Origin: Variovorax flavidus
GTDB taxonomy: Bacteria; Pseudomonadota; Gammaproteobacteria; Burkholderiales; Burkholderiaceae_C
DNA length: 64,000 nucleotides
Assembly: GCF_030317145.1 (NCBI RefSeq)
Contig: NZ_JASZYE010000002.1
Location: forward strand, 434,001-498,000
Direction: 5' to 3'
In this document: positions 9,262 through 18,259 of the stretch, piece after piece
How the letters are laid out: every line of letters starts with the position of its first letter
Numbering within the stretch: position 1 is the first letter of the stretch
The notes under the pieces: generated by a model
The model's database searches: none
Seen by the model: only the letters and a program-made list of their open reading frames with translations
Told to the model about the DNA's origin: nothing
Program-made: the position numbers and the translations under genes

Positions 9262-9977
9262 GCATCAAGGCAATGATCCTGGCCGCGGGACGCGGCGAAC
9301 GCATGCGGCCGTTGACGGACGCGACCCCCAAGCCGCTGCTCGACGTGCAGGGCAAGGCACTGATGCAATGGCCGATGGAGGCGCTGGCCTCGGGCGGCTT
9401 CACCGAACTGGTGGTCAACACGGCATGGCTGGGCGAGCAGATTCCGGAGCGCTTCGGCTCGCGGCATCAGGGCGCGACGCTGGCCTATTCGCATGAGGGT
9501 CGCGACTTCGGCGGCGCACTCGAAACGGCGGGCGGCATCGTCCGCGCGCTGCCGCTTCTGGGCGACATGTTCTGGGTCGTGGCGGGCGACGTGTTCGCGC
9601 CGGACTTCGTGTTCACGCAGGACGCGGTCGATCGCTTCGCGGCGAGCGGGCGTCTGGCGCATCTCTGGCTGGTGCCGAATCCGGCGCACAACCCGAAGGG
9701 CGACTTCGGCATCGGCGCCGACGGGTCCGCATTGAACGACGCTGCGCAGAAGTACACCTTCTCGACCATCGCGCTCTATCGCGCCGAATTGTTCGCCCCG
9801 CCTTTCTGCACCATCGAGCCCGGCAATGCCCAGGGCGTGAAGGCCGCATTGGCGCCGCTGCTGCGGCTCGCCATGGATGCGGGCCGCGTCAGCGCCGCGA
9901 TGTACACGGGTCGGTGGGCGGATGTCGGAACGCCCGAACGCCTGCGCGAGCTGAACGAAAAAAAACGGCCCGCGTAG
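9258..9977 (+). CDS. murU: N-acetylmuramate-1-phosphate uridylyltransferase (MurU-like)
   Basis: 239 residues, a sugar-nucleotidyltransferase with 'MILAAGRGERMRPLTDATPKPLL' at residues 6-28 (split here as motif GRGERMRPLTD then PKPLL), a metal-binding 'AGDVF' near 110 and 'GRWADVGTPERL' at the end. The length and motifs match MurU, which converts MurNAc-1-phosphate to UDP-MurNAc in peptidoglycan recycling. The partner kinase AmgK is encoded 20 kb away (29715-30809) and not next door as in Pseudomonas. The GTG at 9258 overlaps the speD stop by 4 nt; an ATG at 9273 is an alternative. Confidence 0.85.
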   Translation: MSIKAMILAAGRGERMRPLTDATPKPLLDVQGKALMQWPMEALASGGFTELVVNTAWLGEQIPERFGSRHQGATLAYSHEGRDFGGALETAGGIVRALPLLGDMFWVVAGDVFAPDFVFTQDAVDRFAASGRLAHLWLVPNPAHNPKGDFGIGADGSALNDAAQKYTFSTIALYRAELFAPPFCTIEPGNAQGVKAALAPLLRLAMDAGRVSAAMYTGRWADVGTPERLRELNEKKRPA

Positions 9978-9989
9978 GGCGGGCCGTTT
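9963..9989. terminator. Bidirectional terminator overlapping the murU stop
   Basis: An 11-bp perfect stem, AAACGGCCCGC / GCGGGCCGTTT, has a 5-nt loop GTAGG. The murU stop codon TAG lies in the loop, so the last codons of murU form the left arm. A/T tails on both sides suggest it also serves the convergent lipoprotein gene. Confidence 0.85.
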
Positions 9990-10013
9990 CGGTCTTGGCG
10001 CTGTGCGCCCAGG

Positions 10014-12089
10014 TCAGGGCACGTTCGTCGTGCTGATCTGGAACGGCGTTCCCGGCACATCCATCGCGCCGCCGTACTCGATGTTGTACGTGGTGCCGTT
10101 GAAGGTGGTCGGGTTGAGTCCGCAGCCGTTGGGCTTGGGGCACGAACCACCGTCGGTGCCGAAGATCACCGGTCCGTAGCGATAGTTGCGCACGGCCTTG
10201 CCCGTGTAGTCGATCACGCTGGTCAGGTAACCCGGGTTCGAGTAGTTGTCCGCGTCTTCCACGGCGATCGGGTCGATCATGCGCGTGTCCTGCAGGGTGC
10301 GCACGATCGTGCCGCTGTTGCCGTTGGCCGCAAAGCGTACCCACGAGACCTTGCGGTCGCCGCGCGAGTTCACCAGGACCTGCTGGTTGAGCGGTTCGAT
10401 GCTGCTGTTGGGCTCACCCTTGGAGGTGCCCAGCGACGTCGGGTTGCGGCCGATGCCTGTCACCGTGCCCACTTCGGCAATGACGTTCGCCGACGGAGCC
10501 GCCGAGGCCGTGCCGCCCGGCGCGAAGCCGTCGATGCTGTAGATGTGCAGCGTGCCGTCCTGCGTCGCGATCCAGGCGCGTTGCGGGCTGCCGAACACCG
10601 TCGTCTTCACCGCGGTCGGCTTGGCCGGCAGCGACACCGTCTTCACCACCGTCGGCATCTGCGACGGCGTGTTGGCGAAGGTGTACGGCCACTGGCTGTC
10701 CGCTTGGCCCAGGTTGCTCGTCTGCGTCACGTTGGCGCTGAAGTAGACGCCGTTGACGAAGTTGAACAGCGGCCGCAGGTCGATGAAGGAGGCCTTCTGC
10801 TCCGACTTGGAGATCACGACGGCCATGCCGCCCTTGGCGTAGCGGCTGGCGTGCGGGCCCGAGCCCGTGAAGTTCTGCCAGTTGCTCGTCAGCGGCGTGC
10901 TGCCATAGCCAACGAAGTCGCCGCTCACCATGGTCTGGAACTGATCCAGGCCCGTGGTCACTGCGATTTCGGTCGGCGCCGTGACACCCGGCAGATCGAT
11001 GTAGCCGAGGATCTTCATGAAGGCGATGTCGCCCATGTTCGGCAGGCCCGGATAGGTCGCCATCCATTCGTTCCACCACTTGTAGTAGGCGCGCTTGCCG
11101 TTGGTGCCGTTGCTGTAGGCGTCGCAGCCATCGCACAGGCCAGCCAGCGCGATCACCGCGACCTGGCCCTTCATGGCCGTCGTGTCCCACACCGTGACCA
11201 GCGCGAATTCGCTCAGGTTGGTCATCGCGATCGCGGTCGGCACCTTGTTGGCCGGCAGCTTGACCGAGGCGGGATTGCCTGCGGTGTTGCTGCCGGACGT
11301 GGCGATCACGCCGTTCTGGTAGGCCACCAGGCTCTGCGCGCAGAAGCCGGAGCGGCCCGAGCAGCGGCCCACGGCGATGGGATCGTTGCTGACCAGGAGC
11401 TGGTCCCTGTAGTTGATCGCGTTGGCACTGTCCATGCCGCCGCCGGGGAGCGCGTTGCGCGTCCAGCTCAGCTGGGGCAACTGGGCGAAGGTGTTGAACA
11501 TGTAGCCCGACACCTGGAAGTCGGCCACGCCGATGCGCTCCGCCCGGTTGTCGGCCACGAACAGCATGTTCGCCTGGTTGGTCGAGTAATTGCCCGACGT
11601 GGCGGACGGCGGACCGCCCACCTGCCAGTAGAAGGCATAGGAGGGAGCGGGCGAACCGAGCGGCGTGCGGGCATCCCGCGCAGCCAGAGTCGGCAAACCG
11701 CTGTTGCCGACGGCATACGCGCCGGCGCTGGGGCCGTAGCGGTAGTCGATGCCCGCCGCCTGGCTCAACTTCTTCGCCATATCGCGGTAGGCGGCCGCCT
11801 CGACGTTCTGGCCGTTGTCGACGATGTCCGGGGTCGTGGGGGTAGGACTGTTCGAGCCCGGCCCCGTCACGCTGGGGCTGCTGCCGCCGCCGCCGCTGCC
11901 GGCCACTGTGCCACCCGAGGTGTCCCCTGTTGCAGCGCCTGTCGTACCGCCTGCCGCGGCCAGTGCAGCCGCCGCCGCGGCTGGATCGGCACCCAGTGCA
12001 CCGCCGCCGCCGCCACCACCACCGCCGCACGCTGAGAGCACACTTGCGCCAACCGCAAGCAAAATCGCGCTCTTATGTAGAACTTTCAA
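10014..12089 (-). CDS. Large glycine-rich lipoprotein of unknown function
   Basis: 691 residues. A signal peptide 'KVLHKSAILLAVGASVLSAC' ends in a lipobox (LSAC), followed at once by nine glycines and an Ala/Gly/Ser-rich linker of about 80 residues. The rest (about 110-690) is rich in beta-strand-like segments with repeated 'RAERIGVADFQVSG' / 'RAWIATQDGTLHIYSIDG' phrases, suggesting a beta-propeller-like surface protein; that is inference. Two TTG codons (12089, 12092) follow a strong GGAGG and are the likely starts; no nearby ATG fits. I do not recognise a family. The C-terminal 'GGSCPKPNGCGLNP' could hold a disulfide. Confidence 0.7.
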   Translation of the reverse strand: MKVLHKSAILLAVGASVLSACGGGGGGGGGALGADPAAAAAALAAAGGTTGAATGDTSGGTVAGSGGGGSSPSVTGPGSNSPTPTTPDIVDNGQNVEAAAYRDMAKKLSQAAGIDYRYGPSAGAYAVGNSGLPTLAARDARTPLGSPAPSYAFYWQVGGPPSATSGNYSTNQANMLFVADNRAERIGVADFQVSGYMFNTFAQLPQLSWTRNALPGGGMDSANAINYRDQLLVSNDPIAVGRCSGRSGFCAQSLVAYQNGVIATSGSNTAGNPASVKLPANKVPTAIAMTNLSEFALVTVWDTTAMKGQVAVIALAGLCDGCDAYSNGTNGKRAYYKWWNEWMATYPGLPNMGDIAFMKILGYIDLPGVTAPTEIAVTTGLDQFQTMVSGDFVGYGSTPLTSNWQNFTGSGPHASRYAKGGMAVVISKSEQKASFIDLRPLFNFVNGVYFSANVTQTSNLGQADSQWPYTFANTPSQMPTVVKTVSLPAKPTAVKTTVFGSPQRAWIATQDGTLHIYSIDGFAPGGTASAAPSANVIAEVGTVTGIGRNPTSLGTSKGEPNSSIEPLNQQVLVNSRGDRKVSWVRFAANGNSGTIVRTLQDTRMIDPIAVEDADNYSNPGYLTSVIDYTGKAVRNYRYGPVIFGTDGGSCPKPNGCGLNPTTFNGTTYNIEYGGAMDVPGTPFQISTTNVP

Positions 12090-12226
12090 CAAAAAACACC
12101 TCCAAAATAACAAGTTGTGGGTTTTTACGTGGGATGGGTCCTACAGCGCAAACCATCTTGCAAATCTTTTCCTTGTGTTTTTGTGCTCCCTAGGAATCAA
12201 TTACAAAGGTATCGGATAGTGACGTT

Positions 12227-13612
12227 ATGACCGCAAATCATCAAGCCCCCCGTCGATTACATCTTTCTACTTATTTAGGCTCGGACGGCATCGCCATCAT
12301 TCCGACCGCTCCCGAACGCCAGCGCAACCGGGACAGCGACTTCCTGTACCGCCACGACAGCTATTTCTATTACCTGACCGGCTTCACGGAGCCCAATGCT
12401 TGGCTGGTCGTGTCGGGCGATGGCCGCTCCACCCTGTTCTGCGCACCGAAGGACCTGGAGCGCGAGATCTGGGACGGCTACCGCCTCGGCCCCGAGGCGG
12501 CGCCGGCGGCGTTGGGGGTGGACGAGGCCTATTCGATCGACGAACTCGACACCCGCCTTCCGCGGCTGCTCGAGAACAAGTCCGTGGTCTGGTATCCCTT
12601 CGCGACGCACAAGGGACTGGAGACGCGGGTGGACGGCTGGCTGTCGGCCGTGCGCGCGCGGGTGCGCTACGGCGCGCTGTGCCCCGAGGAGCAGCGCGAC
12701 CTCTGCGGCCCGCTCGACGAGATGCGGCTCGTGAAGGACGCCCACGAGCAGGACGTGATGCGCCGCGCCGCGCAGATCAGCGCCCGCGCCCACATCCGCG
12801 CGATGCAGCTGTCGGCGCGCATGCTGCGCGAGGGCAAGGACGTGCGCGAGTTCCACCTCGACGCCGAGCTGCTGCACGAATTCCGCCTGGGCGGCTCGCA
12901 GTACCCGGCCTACGGCTCGATCGTGGCGGCCGGCGCCAACGCCTGCGTGCTGCACTACCGAGCCGACACCGCGCCGGTGCGCGACGGCGAGCTGGTGCTG
13001 ATCGACGCCGGCTGCGAACTCGACGGCTACGCCAGCGACATCACGCGGACCTTTCCGGCCAACGGCAAGTTCACCGGACCGCAGCGTGCGCTCTATGACC
13101 TGGTTCTCGCGAGCCAGGAGGCCGCTGTCGCGGCCACCCGCGCAGGGAACCGCTTCAACGATCCGCACGAAGCGACGGTCAAGGTGTTGTCGCAGGGCAT
13201 GCTCGACCTGGGCCTGCTCGACGCGAACAAGGTGGGCAGCGTGGAGGACGTGATCGAGAAGCGCGCCTACTTCCCTTTCTATATGCATCGCACCGGTCAC
13301 TGGCTGGGCATGGACGTTCACGACTGCGGCAGCTACGTCGAGCCGACGCAAGTGGGCGAAGTGAGCGAGCGCAGGGATCCGCTCTCCAACGAGCTGATCA
13401 AGAACCGGCCCAGCCGCATCCTGCATCCGGGCATGGTGCTGACCATCGAGCCGGGCATCTACGTGCGTCCGGGCGAAGGCGTGCCCGAGCAGTTCCACAA
13501 CATCGGCATCCGCATCGAGGACGACGCCATCGTCACCGAAAGCGGCTGCGAACTGATTTCGCGCGGCGTGCCGGTCGACGCCGACGAGATCGAAGCGCTG
13601 ATGCGGAACTGA
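12227..13612 (+). CDS. pepP: Xaa-Pro aminopeptidase (aminopeptidase P)
   Basis: 461 residues. The N-terminal creatinase-like domain ('DSDFLYRHDSYFYYLTGFTEP') is followed by the pita-bread catalytic domain with metal ligands in 'LIDAGCELDGYASDITRTFP', 'HRTGHWLGMDVHDCG', 'LTIEPGIYV' and 'RIEDDAIVTESG'. It removes N-terminal residues that precede proline, in the cytoplasm. All ligands are present. The RBS is weak. The gene is divergent from the lipoprotein gene, with a T-rich 135-bp gap between them. Confidence 0.95.
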   Translation: MTANHQAPRRLHLSTYLGSDGIAIIPTAPERQRNRDSDFLYRHDSYFYYLTGFTEPNAWLVVSGDGRSTLFCAPKDLEREIWDGYRLGPEAAPAALGVDEAYSIDELDTRLPRLLENKSVVWYPFATHKGLETRVDGWLSAVRARVRYGALCPEEQRDLCGPLDEMRLVKDAHEQDVMRRAAQISARAHIRAMQLSARMLREGKDVREFHLDAELLHEFRLGGSQYPAYGSIVAAGANACVLHYRADTAPVRDGELVLIDAGCELDGYASDITRTFPANGKFTGPQRALYDLVLASQEAAVAATRAGNRFNDPHEATVKVLSQGMLDLGLLDANKVGSVEDVIEKRAYFPFYMHRTGHWLGMDVHDCGSYVEPTQVGEVSERRDPLSNELIKNRPSRILHPGMVLTIEPGIYVRPGEGVPEQFHNIGIRIEDDAIVTESGCELISRGVPVDADEIEALMRN

Positions 13613-13630
13613 GCCCCCAGCCCACTTCCC

Positions 13631-14821
13631 ATGCGCAAACGCTCCTGGCTACTTGTTGTCCTGGTCCTGCTGGTCTGGTCGTACTTCGCGAGGCCCTTCT
13701 ACGATTTCGCGTGGATCGCCTCCGGCCGGGTCTACGACATGGCGGCGCAAAGGCTCGGTTCGCCGACGCTGAGCGTGCAGCGGCAGGCCGTGATCGACCG
13801 CCACATCGACCAGGGCGAGGAAATCCTGGCCTACCTGCGGGGGCTGCGCGCCGCGGTGCCCGAGGTCGCTGCGTCGCCTGCGCTGGATTTTTCGGGCAAG
13901 GAAGCGTTCGCCCGCTCCGCCGAAGCCGTGCGCGAGCGGCTCCGCCAGAGCCTGCGCTACCCGCCGCCAGGATTTGACGCCGCGCCGACGCAGCCGGTCG
14001 TCGAAACCGTCGTCGGGGAGGACGAGTTCGCGACCTACCGGGAGCTGAAGATCCCGGTGCTTCCCGGCGTGTTTGCCACAGGCCTCTACCTGCGTCCGAA
14101 GAGCGCCAAGCCCGACCAGAAGCTGCCCCTGGTGATCTCGGCGCACGGCCGCGGCGGCATGCCGTCGCCCACGCCCGACGACAAGTTGCAGACCGTCATG
14201 AAGAGCCACCGCGACCTGGCGTGGGACGCGCTGCGGCATGGCTATGCGGTCTGGCTGCCCACCTACGTGCACTACGGCAAGGAGGGCGACGGCTTCAGGG
14301 ACCGCCTGACCGTGCGCGCCTGGGAGGCCGGAACCTCGCTCCCTGCCATCGAGATCGCCAAGACCGTCAAGGCGCTGGACGTGCTGCTGAAGCGGCCCGA
14401 CATCGATCCGCAGCGCGTGGCGATGATGGGCCAGTCCTACGGCGGCTTCTACACGCTCTACACCACGGCCATCGATCCGCGCATCCGCGTGGCTGCGGTG
14501 GCCGCGTATTTCAACGATCGCGAAGCGGTGCTGGACCACAGCGAACCCTTCGGCTTCCTGGACTGGCGGTTCCCCGACTCGCTGACGCTGTGGCGCGACC
14601 CGTCGGTCGCGGCGCTGGTGGCGCCCCGGCCGTTGCTGATCGAATCCGGGAGCCAGGATCAGCTCTTTCCCATCGAGGGTGCGCGCAAGGCCGCGCCGGA
14701 AATTGCCAGGCTTTATGACCGGCTGGGCATTCCGGAGCGCTTCGAGTTCAAGGAGTTCGTCGGCCGCCATGACTTCGATGGCGAAGCCGCCATGAACTTC
14801 ATCGACCAGCACATGAAGTGA
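13631..14821 (+). CDS. Membrane-anchored alpha/beta hydrolase (dienelactone-hydrolase / acetyl-esterase-like)
   Basis: 396 residues. An uncleaved or cleaved N-terminal hydrophobic segment ('SWLLVVLVLLVWSYF', residues 5-19) precedes a hydrolase domain with nucleophile elbow 'GQSYGGF' (about residue 278), acid in 'SGSQDQLFP' and catalytic His in 'GRHDFDGE' near the C terminus. The oxyanion region 'VISAHGRGGM' precedes it. The fold resembles acetyl-xylan/cephalosporin esterases and prolyl-oligopeptidase-type hydrolases; the substrate is not predictable. It starts 18 bp after pepP and is probably co-transcribed. Confidence 0.8.
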   Translation: MRKRSWLLVVLVLLVWSYFARPFYDFAWIASGRVYDMAAQRLGSPTLSVQRQAVIDRHIDQGEEILAYLRGLRAAVPEVAASPALDFSGKEAFARSAEAVRERLRQSLRYPPPGFDAAPTQPVVETVVGEDEFATYRELKIPVLPGVFATGLYLRPKSAKPDQKLPLVISAHGRGGMPSPTPDDKLQTVMKSHRDLAWDALRHGYAVWLPTYVHYGKEGDGFRDRLTVRAWEAGTSLPAIEIAKTVKALDVLLKRPDIDPQRVAMMGQSYGGFYTLYTTAIDPRIRVAAVAAYFNDREAVLDHSEPFGFLDWRFPDSLTLWRDPSVAALVAPRPLLIESGSQDQLFPIEGARKAAPEIARLYDRLGIPERFEFKEFVGRHDFDGEAAMNFIDQHMK

Positions 14822-14862
14822 CCCGCACGCAGCGCGCACTTCGTGTCCATGGAAATCACATC

Positions 14863-16461
14863 TCAGAGCATCGCCGTACCGGCCAGGTGCCCCCGCGTGA
14901 AGGCTTCCTCGAAGATCGAATAGCCGGACCAATCGCCGTGCGCAAAGGCCAGGCGTTCCGTCCCGACCAGCCCCGGCCCGCGCGCCGATAGCGCGCCAAG
15001 CTGGCGCAGAAGCCCCGGCGCGGGAATCGCCATGGCATGGCCGTAGCGCGTGATGTCGATGCGCGTCGCGACATCCGGAAGGTCGGGATGCGGCACCGAC
15101 AGTTCCGCGAGCAAGTCATCACGCCAGCCTGTCCATGGCCGGTCGAGCAATTGCCGTCGGCCGTCCGCCCCGTCGAAGGCGCTGGGACCGAGCGGCCGGT
15201 ACCAGCTCAACACCGTGGCACGGGGTGTCGGGTCGAGCGCCTGGTGACGGGCATCGACATAGCCGAGTCCGCGCGTGCCGTAGACGACGTTGTCCCAACT
15301 CGGCGCGGCGCCGGGCCGGTCGGCGAGCGGCGAGCGCACATGCACGTTGGCGACGAGCCAGGGTGAATAGCGCAGATGGGCCGCAGCATGGCGCAGCACT
15401 TCGGGCGGGTTCTCGACGACGCGCGCGGCGATGAAAACCGGCATCGCGACGATGCACCGCTCAGCCTGCCAGCGCACAAGCGACCGGGTGGCGACATCGA
15501 AGGCATCGACTTCGACGCCGCCGCGCGTTTCGGCAATGCGAGTGACGGCATGGCCCGGCTTCAGGCGCTCGCCCAGCGGCTCGGCCAGCCGCCGCGTCAG
15601 CCAGCCGTTGCCTTCGGGCCAGGTCAGCACGGCGTCGCGCTCGGCGTTGTCGTCGCCCGGCGCATGAAAGCCGTGGCGGCTGGCGAAGTAGTGGATGCCG
15701 GCCCATGCCGACACGTGGGCCATGCCCGCCCCATAGTCGTCGCGGCAACAGTAGTCGAGGTACCAGCGCAGGTGCGGATCGGTGAAGCCTTCGCGGTCGA
15801 GCCATGCCTGGAAGGTCGATGCATCCAGCGCCATCAGGAGTGGTGCCGGTTCGGCCCTCAGCGTCGGGATCAGGAAGCGCGCTTCGCGACGCAATGCTTC
15901 GACCCGCTGCGAAAACCGGCGGTACTGCGCGAGGGTTGCTCCATCCACGCCCTGCACGGGCAGCAAGCCTTCCTGCCAGGCGCCCTGAAAGAAGAGGCGC
16001 TCCTGCGGGCTGTGGCACAGGTGGCGCTCGTCGTATTCCCAGCGGCCCGACACGCGCCGTCGCAACCCCAGTTCTTCGAGCAGGTCCTGCACCTCACGCG
16101 CATCGTCGCCCGGCACCGGCAGGTAGTGCGCGCCGAGTGGGCAGGCGATGCCCTCGACCACGCCGCCGCGGCTGTTGCCCCCGGCCGCGTCCTCGAGTTC
16201 AAGCAGAACGAAGTCGTCGATGCCCGCCAGGCGCAGCGCACGGGCAGCCGCGAGGCCTGCGACGCCGCCGCCGGCGATCACCACCCGCGTGCGCCTCGTT
16301 CCATCCGGCGCAGTGCCTGTGCGCAGATTCGCGTCACGCAGCGCATGGCCGCGCGCCACGTCGACGCCGGCGAACCCGCCCGCGATATCGCGCCGCGCCT
16401 CGCAGCCTGCCAGCGTGGCCGTGCCCGCAATGACGGCACCCAGGAACTCGCGGCGCTTCAT
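14863..16461 (-). CDS. Tat-exported FAD-dependent amine-oxidase-like lipoprotein
   Basis: 532 residues. The N terminus has a twin-arginine motif (KRREFLG) and a lipobox (LAGC), so it is probably folded with FAD in the cytoplasm, exported by Tat and lipid-anchored. The dinucleotide-binding 'VVIAGGGVAGLAAARAL' starts near residue 60, followed by 'LLELEDAAGGNSRGG' and a C-terminal 'GDWSGYSIFEEAFTRG' typical of flavin amine oxidases. It starts 2 bp after the SpeE-like gene, the last of the five-gene cluster, which suggests a polyamine or its conjugate as substrate; that is inference. The much longer upstream in-frame ORF is a shadow of the SpeE-like gene. Confidence 0.8.
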   Translation of the reverse strand: MKRREFLGAVIAGTATLAGCEARRDIAGGFAGVDVARGHALRDANLRTGTAPDGTRRTRVVIAGGGVAGLAAARALRLAGIDDFVLLELEDAAGGNSRGGVVEGIACPLGAHYLPVPGDDAREVQDLLEELGLRRRVSGRWEYDERHLCHSPQERLFFQGAWQEGLLPVQGVDGATLAQYRRFSQRVEALRREARFLIPTLRAEPAPLLMALDASTFQAWLDREGFTDPHLRWYLDYCCRDDYGAGMAHVSAWAGIHYFASRHGFHAPGDDNAERDAVLTWPEGNGWLTRRLAEPLGERLKPGHAVTRIAETRGGVEVDAFDVATRSLVRWQAERCIVAMPVFIAARVVENPPEVLRHAAAHLRYSPWLVANVHVRSPLADRPGAAPSWDNVVYGTRGLGYVDARHQALDPTPRATVLSWYRPLGPSAFDGADGRRQLLDRPWTGWRDDLLAELSVPHPDLPDVATRIDITRYGHAMAIPAPGLLRQLGALSARGPGLVGTERLAFAHGDWSGYSIFEEAFTRGHLAGTAML

Positions 16462-16463
16462 GC

Positions 16464-18005
16464 CTAGTGTCCGGAGACCTTGCCCCATTCCTGCTCGTAG
16501 GTCGTGACGAGTGTCTGGTTCGACAGCCGGTTCACTTCGGCTGGTACGCGCGCCATGTCGCGCGGAAAGTCGAAGAGCAGAGGCAGGCCCTGCGCCGACA
16601 GGAAGCGCAAGCCATCGGGCAGCGCATCGGGCTGCCGGTACGGTCGCCGGCTCGCGATGATGTAGCCCCATTCGCCGAAGCTCGGCACGTGCGCGTGGTA
16701 GGGCGTTGCGAGCAGGCCGACGGATTCGACCGTCGCGGCCACGGTCCAGAAGCTCTTTCGCGCGACCAGCGGCGAGGTGGTCTGGATCACCGCGTAGCCG
16801 CTCGCCGCCAGTCGCTTGTCGAGCAGCGCATAGAACGAGTTGGTGTAGAGCTTGCCGATCGCGAAGTTGGTCGGATCGGGGAAGTCGACCACGATGACGT
16901 CGAACATGTCGCCCGGCTGCTGGAGCCACTGGAAGGCGTCGGTGTTGACGATGTGCACCTTCGGCGATGCCAGCGACCCGCCGTTCAACGCGGCGAGCGT
17001 TTCGTGCGTGGTGAAGAGCCGCGTCATGTTCGGGTCGAGTTCGACCAGCGTGATGCTCTCGACCGACGGGTACTTGAGGATCTCGCGCACCGCCATGCCG
17101 TCGCCGCCGCCCAGCACGGCCACTTTCTTCGGCGCGCCGTGCGCGGCCATCACCGGATGCACCAGCGCTTCGTGATAGCGGTATTCGTCGCGCTCGGCGA
17201 ACTGCAGGTTGCCGTTGAGGAAGAGCCGGTGCCCGGCGCTGCCCCGCGTCACCACGATGCGCTGGTACGGCGAGGTCTCGCTGAAGACGATGCGGTCCTG
17301 GTAGAACTTGTCTTCCGCCAGCGTCGTGATGTGCTCGGCGAAGACGAAGGCGCCGACCAGTGCGAGCAAGGCCAACGCACACGCCAGTGCGTGCGCCCCG
17401 ACCCTCCTCAGCTCGTGGCGGAACAGCCAGAGCGCCCATACCGCCACGGCCGCGTTCATGAGACCGAACAGCAGGCCGGTGCGGATCATGCCGAGCTGCG
17501 GCACGAGCAGCAGCGGGAAGGCGACCGACACGGCGAGCGCGCCGAGATAGTCGAAGGTCAGCACCTGCGAGACCAGGTCCTTCAGCACGATGTTGCGGCG
17601 GAGGATGCGCATGACCAGCGGAATCTCCAACCCGACCAGCGCGCCCACCACCAGCACCAGCCCGTACAGCAACAGCCGGAAGGCGCCGGGAACGTACGCG
17701 TTGGCGATGAAGAGCACGGCCGGCAGCAGGCCGCCGACCAGGGCGACCATGAGCTCGATGCGCAGGAAGTGCGCAGGCAACTGCCGCTCGAAGTAGCGCG
17801 AGAGCCACGAACCCACGCCCATCGCGAACAGGTAGGTGCCGATGATGGTGCTGAACTGCAGCACCGAATCGCCGAGCAGGTAGGAACTGAGCGCCGCCGC
17901 GCTCAGTTCATAGACCAGCCCGCAGGCCGCCACGACGAACACGCTCGCGAGCAGCGCGATCTCCACAGGCTGCGGGCCGCTGCGTGCGGCCGTGGTCGCG
18001 GACAA
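16464..18005 (-). CDS. Membrane-anchored spermidine-synthase-like protein
   Basis: About 513 residues. The N-terminal half has roughly seven hydrophobic segments ('IALLASVFVVAACGLVYELS', 'LLLYGLVLVVGALVGLEIPL' and others). The C-terminal half is an aminopropyltransferase fold with 'VAVLGGGDGMAVREIL' (SAM-type motif), 'VELDPNMTRLF', and the gate Asp in 'VVDFPDPTNF'. Family knowledge: such fusions may aminopropylate a membrane-associated or secreted amine, using decarboxylated SAM. The TTG at 18005 has GAGGGG 7 bp upstream; another TTG at 18020 overlaps the DUF350 stop. It sits between DUF350 and the FAD protein in an apparent operon. Confidence 0.85.
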   Translation of the reverse strand: MSATTAARSGPQPVEIALLASVFVVAACGLVYELSAAALSSYLLGDSVLQFSTIIGTYLFAMGVGSWLSRYFERQLPAHFLRIELMVALVGGLLPAVLFIANAYVPGAFRLLLYGLVLVVGALVGLEIPLVMRILRRNIVLKDLVSQVLTFDYLGALAVSVAFPLLLVPQLGMIRTGLLFGLMNAAVAVWALWLFRHELRRVGAHALACALALLALVGAFVFAEHITTLAEDKFYQDRIVFSETSPYQRIVVTRGSAGHRLFLNGNLQFAERDEYRYHEALVHPVMAAHGAPKKVAVLGGGDGMAVREILKYPSVESITLVELDPNMTRLFTTHETLAALNGGSLASPKVHIVNTDAFQWLQQPGDMFDVIVVDFPDPTNFAIGKLYTNSFYALLDKRLAASGYAVIQTTSPLVARKSFWTVAATVESVGLLATPYHAHVPSFGEWGYIIASRRPYRQPDALPDGLRFLSAQGLPLLFDFPRDMARVPAEVNRLSNQTLVTTYEQEWGKVSGH

Positions 18006-18016
18006 GGCCGCGCCCC

Positions 18017-18235
18017 TCAATGGATGGCTGCCGCGACGATGATGCAGATGCCGAGACTCATCGCGGCAACGACCAGCCCCAGCGCCACGTTCTGCTTCTC
18101 GACGATCTCCTGCCACAGGTCGTAGGGCGTGAGCTTGTCGATGATGAGGAAGCACAGCCAGAAGACCACCACCCCGATCAGTGCGTAGACGAGCGATCCG
18201 AGGATGACCGCCGGCTTCAACCATTCAATGCCCAT
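18017..18235 (-). CDS. DUF350 small membrane protein (YjfL-like)
   Basis: 72 residues with two transmembrane helices ('LGSLVYALIGVVVFWLCFLI' and 'ALGLVVAAMSLGICIIVAAA') and a short polar loop. DUF350 proteins are usually longer, with paired repeats; this is a single two-helix unit. ATG at 18235 with a good GGAGG 9 bp upstream. It is next to DUF4178 and a SpeE-like gene, its usual company. The molecular role is unknown. Confidence 0.85.
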   Translation of the reverse strand: MGIEWLKPAVILGSLVYALIGVVVFWLCFLIIDKLTPYDLWQEIVEKQNVALGLVVAAMSLGICIIVAAAIH

Positions 18236-18259
18236 GATGAGGACCTCCGGAAAAAAACA

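Noticed and set aside
14863..17808. 981-residue extension of the FAD oxidoreductase frame
   Set aside because: The upstream part is arginine-rich shadow of the SpeE-like gene; a Tat signal with ATG at 16461 gives a clear start.
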